Of a DNA stretch of 64,000 nt, positions 60,544 to 64,000 are shown piece after piece. The stretch lies in NCBI RefSeq assembly GCF_954871325.1, contig NC_088777.1, positions 23,475,366 to 23,539,365 on the forward strand, given 5' to 3'. This DNA comes from Gordionus sp. m RMFG-2023. Lineage: Eukaryota > Nematomorpha > Gordioida > Chordodea > Parachordodidae. A model generated the notes under the pieces. The model ran no database searches, was not told the origin of the DNA, and worked only from the letters and a program-made list of their open reading frames with translations. The position numbers and the translations under genes are program-made. Positions within the stretch are counted from its first letter, which is position 1. Every line of letters starts with the position of its first letter.

Positions 60544-62010
60544 CAGTGACGAAGCGTCAAATTCACTACTATGGAAGCAATAGAATTTTTATTTTTAGTC
60601 AAACCATAAAAAGATTAAAATATATAAATAAGTATAATTCGTCTTTGTTTTTGAGTAAAATGATTAAACACAGAATTATAATAGTTATTGCTAGATTTTA
60701 AATTTTTTAATAACTTTTTTTCAATCGAAGTCAAAAATATTTTTATCTTGTACTCAGTATCTTTTTGAAATTTTTAATAAGATACTAGTTAAGATTTGAA
60801 TATAATGAGGCCTTTTTGATATCAATATCACATCCATATTATTTTTCTTTTGGTAAAACAAAGGTTGCGGAGTTCAATAATATAAATAACATTGAACTGG
60901 GGGTTTTAAATTATATTAAAGAAAGTCGAAATACATTATAAATGCTTAATAATTATCCTTCCATTAAGGAAATTTTTTATAAATATAATACTGCAATACC
61001 TTCATCAGCTCCAATTGAAAGGTTATTTAGTTTTGGCACAATGTTAAGTACGCCAAAACGGCAAAGGTCCAATTAAATATTTGAAAAATTTGATTATCTT
61101 ATAAAATAATGAATTTATTTTAAATACTCTTTTGCAAATTAATATTTCAACTCCCATTAAAAATACTAGTCTCCTTTCATCTATGCTAAGAATGGGCTAA
61201 TACTAATATTAAAATACCTGATTATTATAATCAACTCATCATTAAATATTTTATTAATTATTGTAAATATTCATTCTTATTATATGTATGTTATGTTCTT
61301 CACAAATAAATAATAAAAACTGTATTTTACAAACTATTCTAATTTAATTGGTAAGGATAATTTAGAAGTATCTTGTATTTAAGATACTCTAATTAGGCAA
61401 AAGATACAAGTATCTTTTATATTGTATCTTTTTGATATTTTGAAAAAGATATTAGTATCTATATCTAAGATTCATTTTTTTACAAAGAATCTGTATCTGT
61501 ATAGATTCTTTTTCCGGATGACCTGCCCAACTCTGGGTATTGTTTATAATTAATAGGCGTCATGTCTAAGCAAGGATTTATAAATTCCTTTGCATGATAA
61601 GAATATCCTTCAGAATCTTGAACTGATATCTATAGATAATGGGGAAAAAAATGATATTTATATCTTTTTCTATATATGAGTTTTAATATTATTTATATAC
61701 TTTTTTATTATATTAGTCTTAATATTTTTATAATATATATTTATTTAAATTATATGCTCATATATATAACATAAAATTTGCATCTAAATATTTTTATTTT
61801 TTAGATAAAAAGGCGTTAAATAAAAGTATATCAAAAAAAAGTATCTATAAACAGATACCTCTGAAATAGTATATAGATGCATATACTTTTTATACAACTC
61901 TGATAATCATAATAAATTTTCAATAACATAATTACAAATATTTAACATTAATTAAGTAAGGAAAAATAATATAATAAAAAAAAGCATTTTTTTATTTTGC
62001 TTCGTCACTG
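60544..62010. mobile_element. hAT-like element with CAGTGACGAAGC ends
   Basis: Ends CAGTGACGAAGCGTCAAAT and TTTTGCTTCGTCACTG. Flanks TTTCAAAG (60536-60543) and ATTCAAAG (62011-62018) match at 7 of 8. It lies inside the composite 56041-62513. It contains a further hAT remnant (about 60945-61532) and other AGTATCT-rich hAT ends, so it is itself a host for nested insertions. No transposase of its own is seen. Confidence 0.7.
60945..61532 (+). mobile_element. hAT 3' remnant (dimerisation domain and right end)
   Basis: Plus-strand translation from 60945 gives [20 protein letters not shown], then [20 protein letters not shown], the hAT dimerisation domain. The right end at 61520-61532 reads GACCTGCCCAACTCTG, a hAT terminus, preceded by AGTATCT/AGATACT sub-repeats. 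The 5' part was not found. Confidence 0.6.
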
Positions 62011-62721
62011 ATTCAAAGATATATTTATAGTATAATCGTGCTGTCTGTTATATATTAATAGATCTAGAAGAGTTTTCTAAAATATTGTAAATTATCTGCA
62101 ATTTATAATATATTATCTTAATTAATTAAATTTTTTAATATATTCTTTTCTATTATTAATATAAAATATGATCATATATTTTATATACAATTATTATAAT
62201 ATTAATTGTATATAATCTATATTAATTACCATTTAGCAATTTATATTTATATTTAATTTTATTTAAAATAAAAAGTATATTTTAATTTATTTGTCTAATC
62301 TGTTACATCATTTTAAAATTATACAAATATTATACTCGCTTCAAATATATATGTGGCCATTTTAGGTCATTTTACTTTTTTTCATAAATGTTCATACGAA
62401 ATGGTGAACCCTAACCAAAATATTTCCATAAACCGAACCCGAACCCACCTTTTATTTTTTTACTTAAACCGAACCGAACCCGGGGCTAAAATTTTATCGG
62501 GTCCGCATCCCTGATTAAAACTATCATTTATTTTATTTATCATTATATGTAAAAAAGTTTTTTTCCAATCAAATTTTGTTTTTAACACATGGATTTATAC
62601 TTTCACAATTATTGTTGGTGTAGGGTGTTAAAAATATTTATTTTTAAAAGGTAAATATACCATATTATATAATTTATCTATTAAATGATTATCTAAATAT
62701 TTTACAAATTTTATATAATTT

Positions 62722-63590
62722 TTATTTAAGCAAAATTGTTTTAAAATTATCAGTATTTTTTTTAAAGATTTCATCGGTTAATGAATATATTATTCCATCT
62801 TTATTGATATAAAAATTTATAATTATGTTTCTAATTTTTATTTCAACTCCTTCGTTATTAGTTAAAAAATGAATTAAATTTTCTTTAATGTGTTTAGTAT
62901 ATAAAAGATGTGTTGAATTTATAAAATTCTCCGTCACTCCCAAAAATTAAATTTTTAAGGGTATACGATTTTTTTAAAAAATTGATTCAAGGTGGGAGAT
63001 TATTAAATGTTTGGTAATCCGAATTACCGTGTAAAAATATAGGTCCTAAGAAAATTGGATGATCGTGTAAACGGTGAGTTTTTATGCATTTATGTTTTAA
63101 AACGATGCATGTTACAAACAATTCTCCCAAATTAAATTTTATCTATACTTATAATGCTAGGATTATTATTTGAGCATATATATTTAATATAAAATAAGAG
63201 ATTAGCAACCTTTTGTACCAATGGGTATTTATACATGTTTTTTAAAATGTCAAGAGCTTGATCAGCAAAATTAGACAAGTATCATAATTCATTTTTGCTT
63301 AAAAGATTATATTTAACATTAGCTATTTGTTTTACATTTCGAGGGCCTATTATATCATGATCTGCAATTAATAAATTTAAAAATTTTCCAACGCCCGACC
63401 CAACCTAGCATTAAATTAGTAAAATATAAATAAAATTTTTACCTTATAAATTGAGAATATAATATATGAATAAACAATAGTTTTTATACCTTTATATATA
63501 TTCTCGTGAGATAAATAATTATAATAATATAATAACTTATTTCCCATATCTGTAAACAACATTTTTACAATGGTGAATAAAAAATTATAT
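62722..63590 (-). pseudogene. MULE-like transposase fragment
   Basis: Minus-strand blocks in order: VGSGVGKFLNLLIADHDIIG (63403-63345), PRNVKQIANVKYNLLSKNEL, FADQALDILKNMYKYPLVQK (about 63270-63215), then, in shifted frame, NLGELFVTCIVLKHKCIKTH and HDHPIFLGPIFLHGNSDYQT (about 63140-63015), and finally GSDGEFYKFNTSFIY or GVTENFINSTHLLYTKHIKE in alternative frames and NLIHFLTNNEGVEIKIRNII (62943-62722). The order PR..KQ..N.K...LS, D.TFNLG, P.F.IH, TDGE, H.K.N matches a widespread MULE-like transposase family of invertebrates. At least two frameshifts and one stop. A possible intron lies at 63489-63405. Confidence 0.6.
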
Positions 63591-64000
63591 AAGATATTTC
63601 GAGTACCGTTTTATGTAATGTAATATACATTACATATTAACTAATTTTATAAAAATAATTATCTTTTTAAAACTTTGAAATTTGTACTTGAAGTCCTACT
63701 TCCGTTTAATTTATCAACTAAATTTATTTAAAAATCTGCCACAGGTATGCAACATAATTATGTAAGTCGTTTAATCTAAGCTAAATTAATAATTAAATTT
63801 GACCGGAACCAGATTCATACAAAAACAATTTTAGGTATGAAGAAAAAATGAATTGTTCGATCCTTCATATCCTAATTTACCCAAGATATAAAATAATAAA
63901 AAAATGAGTGAATAAGAAGTTTAGAATATGATATAGGTAACATTTAAGCTGGAAACAAGAATTCGTTAGCCTTAGTCTTTTATTTAAACGATTATTTGAC
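63591..64000. other. AT-rich DNA at window end, nothing recognised
   Basis: No gene or repeat identified on either strand up to the edge. Confidence 0.3.

Larger units (their letters stand above)
56041..62513. mobile_element. hAT-bounded composite of 6.5 kb, perfect TSD
   Basis: Left end CAGGGATTTGAACCAGACC; right end in reverse CAGGGATGCGGACCCGATA. Flanks ATTAAAAC (56033-56040) and ATTAAAAC (62514-62521) are identical. GAACCCGG/CCGAACC repeats fill the outer 110-160 bp. A small hAT transposase remnant (56650-56895) lies near the left end, and a second block of GAACCCGG repeats at 57012-57058 looks like the start of the right subterminal region. The 5.3 kb between 57060 and about 62395 (FLYWCH/MULE gene plus other elements) is therefore either inserted material or captured cargo. 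Confidence 0.75.

Overview
The window is AT-rich eukaryotic DNA (roughly three quarters A+T by eye), probably from an invertebrate animal. The reasons are host-type genes with very short spliceosomal introns (about 38-48 bp), FLYWCH zinc-finger genes, APE-type LINEs, and a dense mixture of hAT, MULE, Helitron-like and long-TIR DNA transposons. There are no bacterial operons, rRNA genes or CRISPR arrays. The species cannot be named from the sequence.

The backbone is one host gene on the minus strand: an apparently intact orthologue of CTNNBL1 (beta-catenin-like protein 1, a spliceosome-associated armadillo-repeat protein). It runs from the ATG at 44408 down to about 9581. I reconstructed twelve exons in three clusters (44408-43651, 26228-25722, 11085-9581). 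Within clusters most introns are 38-48 bp. The clusters are separated by introns of about 17.4 kb and 14.6 kb, and both are packed with transposons. Head-to-head with CTNNBL1, 140 bp away, starts a small FLYWCH gene (44549) whose zinc-finger exon is followed by three tandem candidate 3'-terminal exons.

Layout. 1-9580 (downstream of CTNNBL1): a broken Ty3/gypsy pol fossil (about 690-2950), hAT remnants, a hAT deletion derivative (4213-5385) and a GC-ended hAT (6513-8075) inserted in an interspersed repeat. 9581-11085: 3' exons, with a small non-autonomous element in one intron. 11086-25721: the 14.6-kb intron, with Helitron-like 3' ends, an LTR fossil, a reverse-transcriptase fragment, two long-TIR transposons (18505-20758 and 22348-25022) and a hAT fragment. 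25722-26228: central exons. 26229-43650: the 17.4-kb intron, dominated by a nested stack. Here a hAT (29632-39597) contains a MITE, a LINE that itself contains a MITE, and a third long-TIR transposon that itself contains a MITE. It is followed by another hAT (39832-42045) and an antisense LINE fragment. 43651-44408: 5' exons. 44549-48770: the FLYWCH gene, then three sets of tandem repeats. 48778-51521: a nearly complete hAT with its own 41-97-bp introns. 51522-54126: repeats ending in a Helitron-like terminus. 54315-55883: hAT. 56041-62513: a hAT-bounded segment with a perfect 8-bp target duplication, carrying a FLYWCH/MULE gene that contains a run of phase-1 symmetric mini-exons. 62722-63590: a MULE-like transposase fragment.

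The most unusual items are the two FLYWCH loci, both built as a short exon, then a FLYWCH exon ending in phase 1, then an array of interchangeable phase-1 exons, and the long-TIR transposon family with 4-bp target duplications and a conserved two-part protein.
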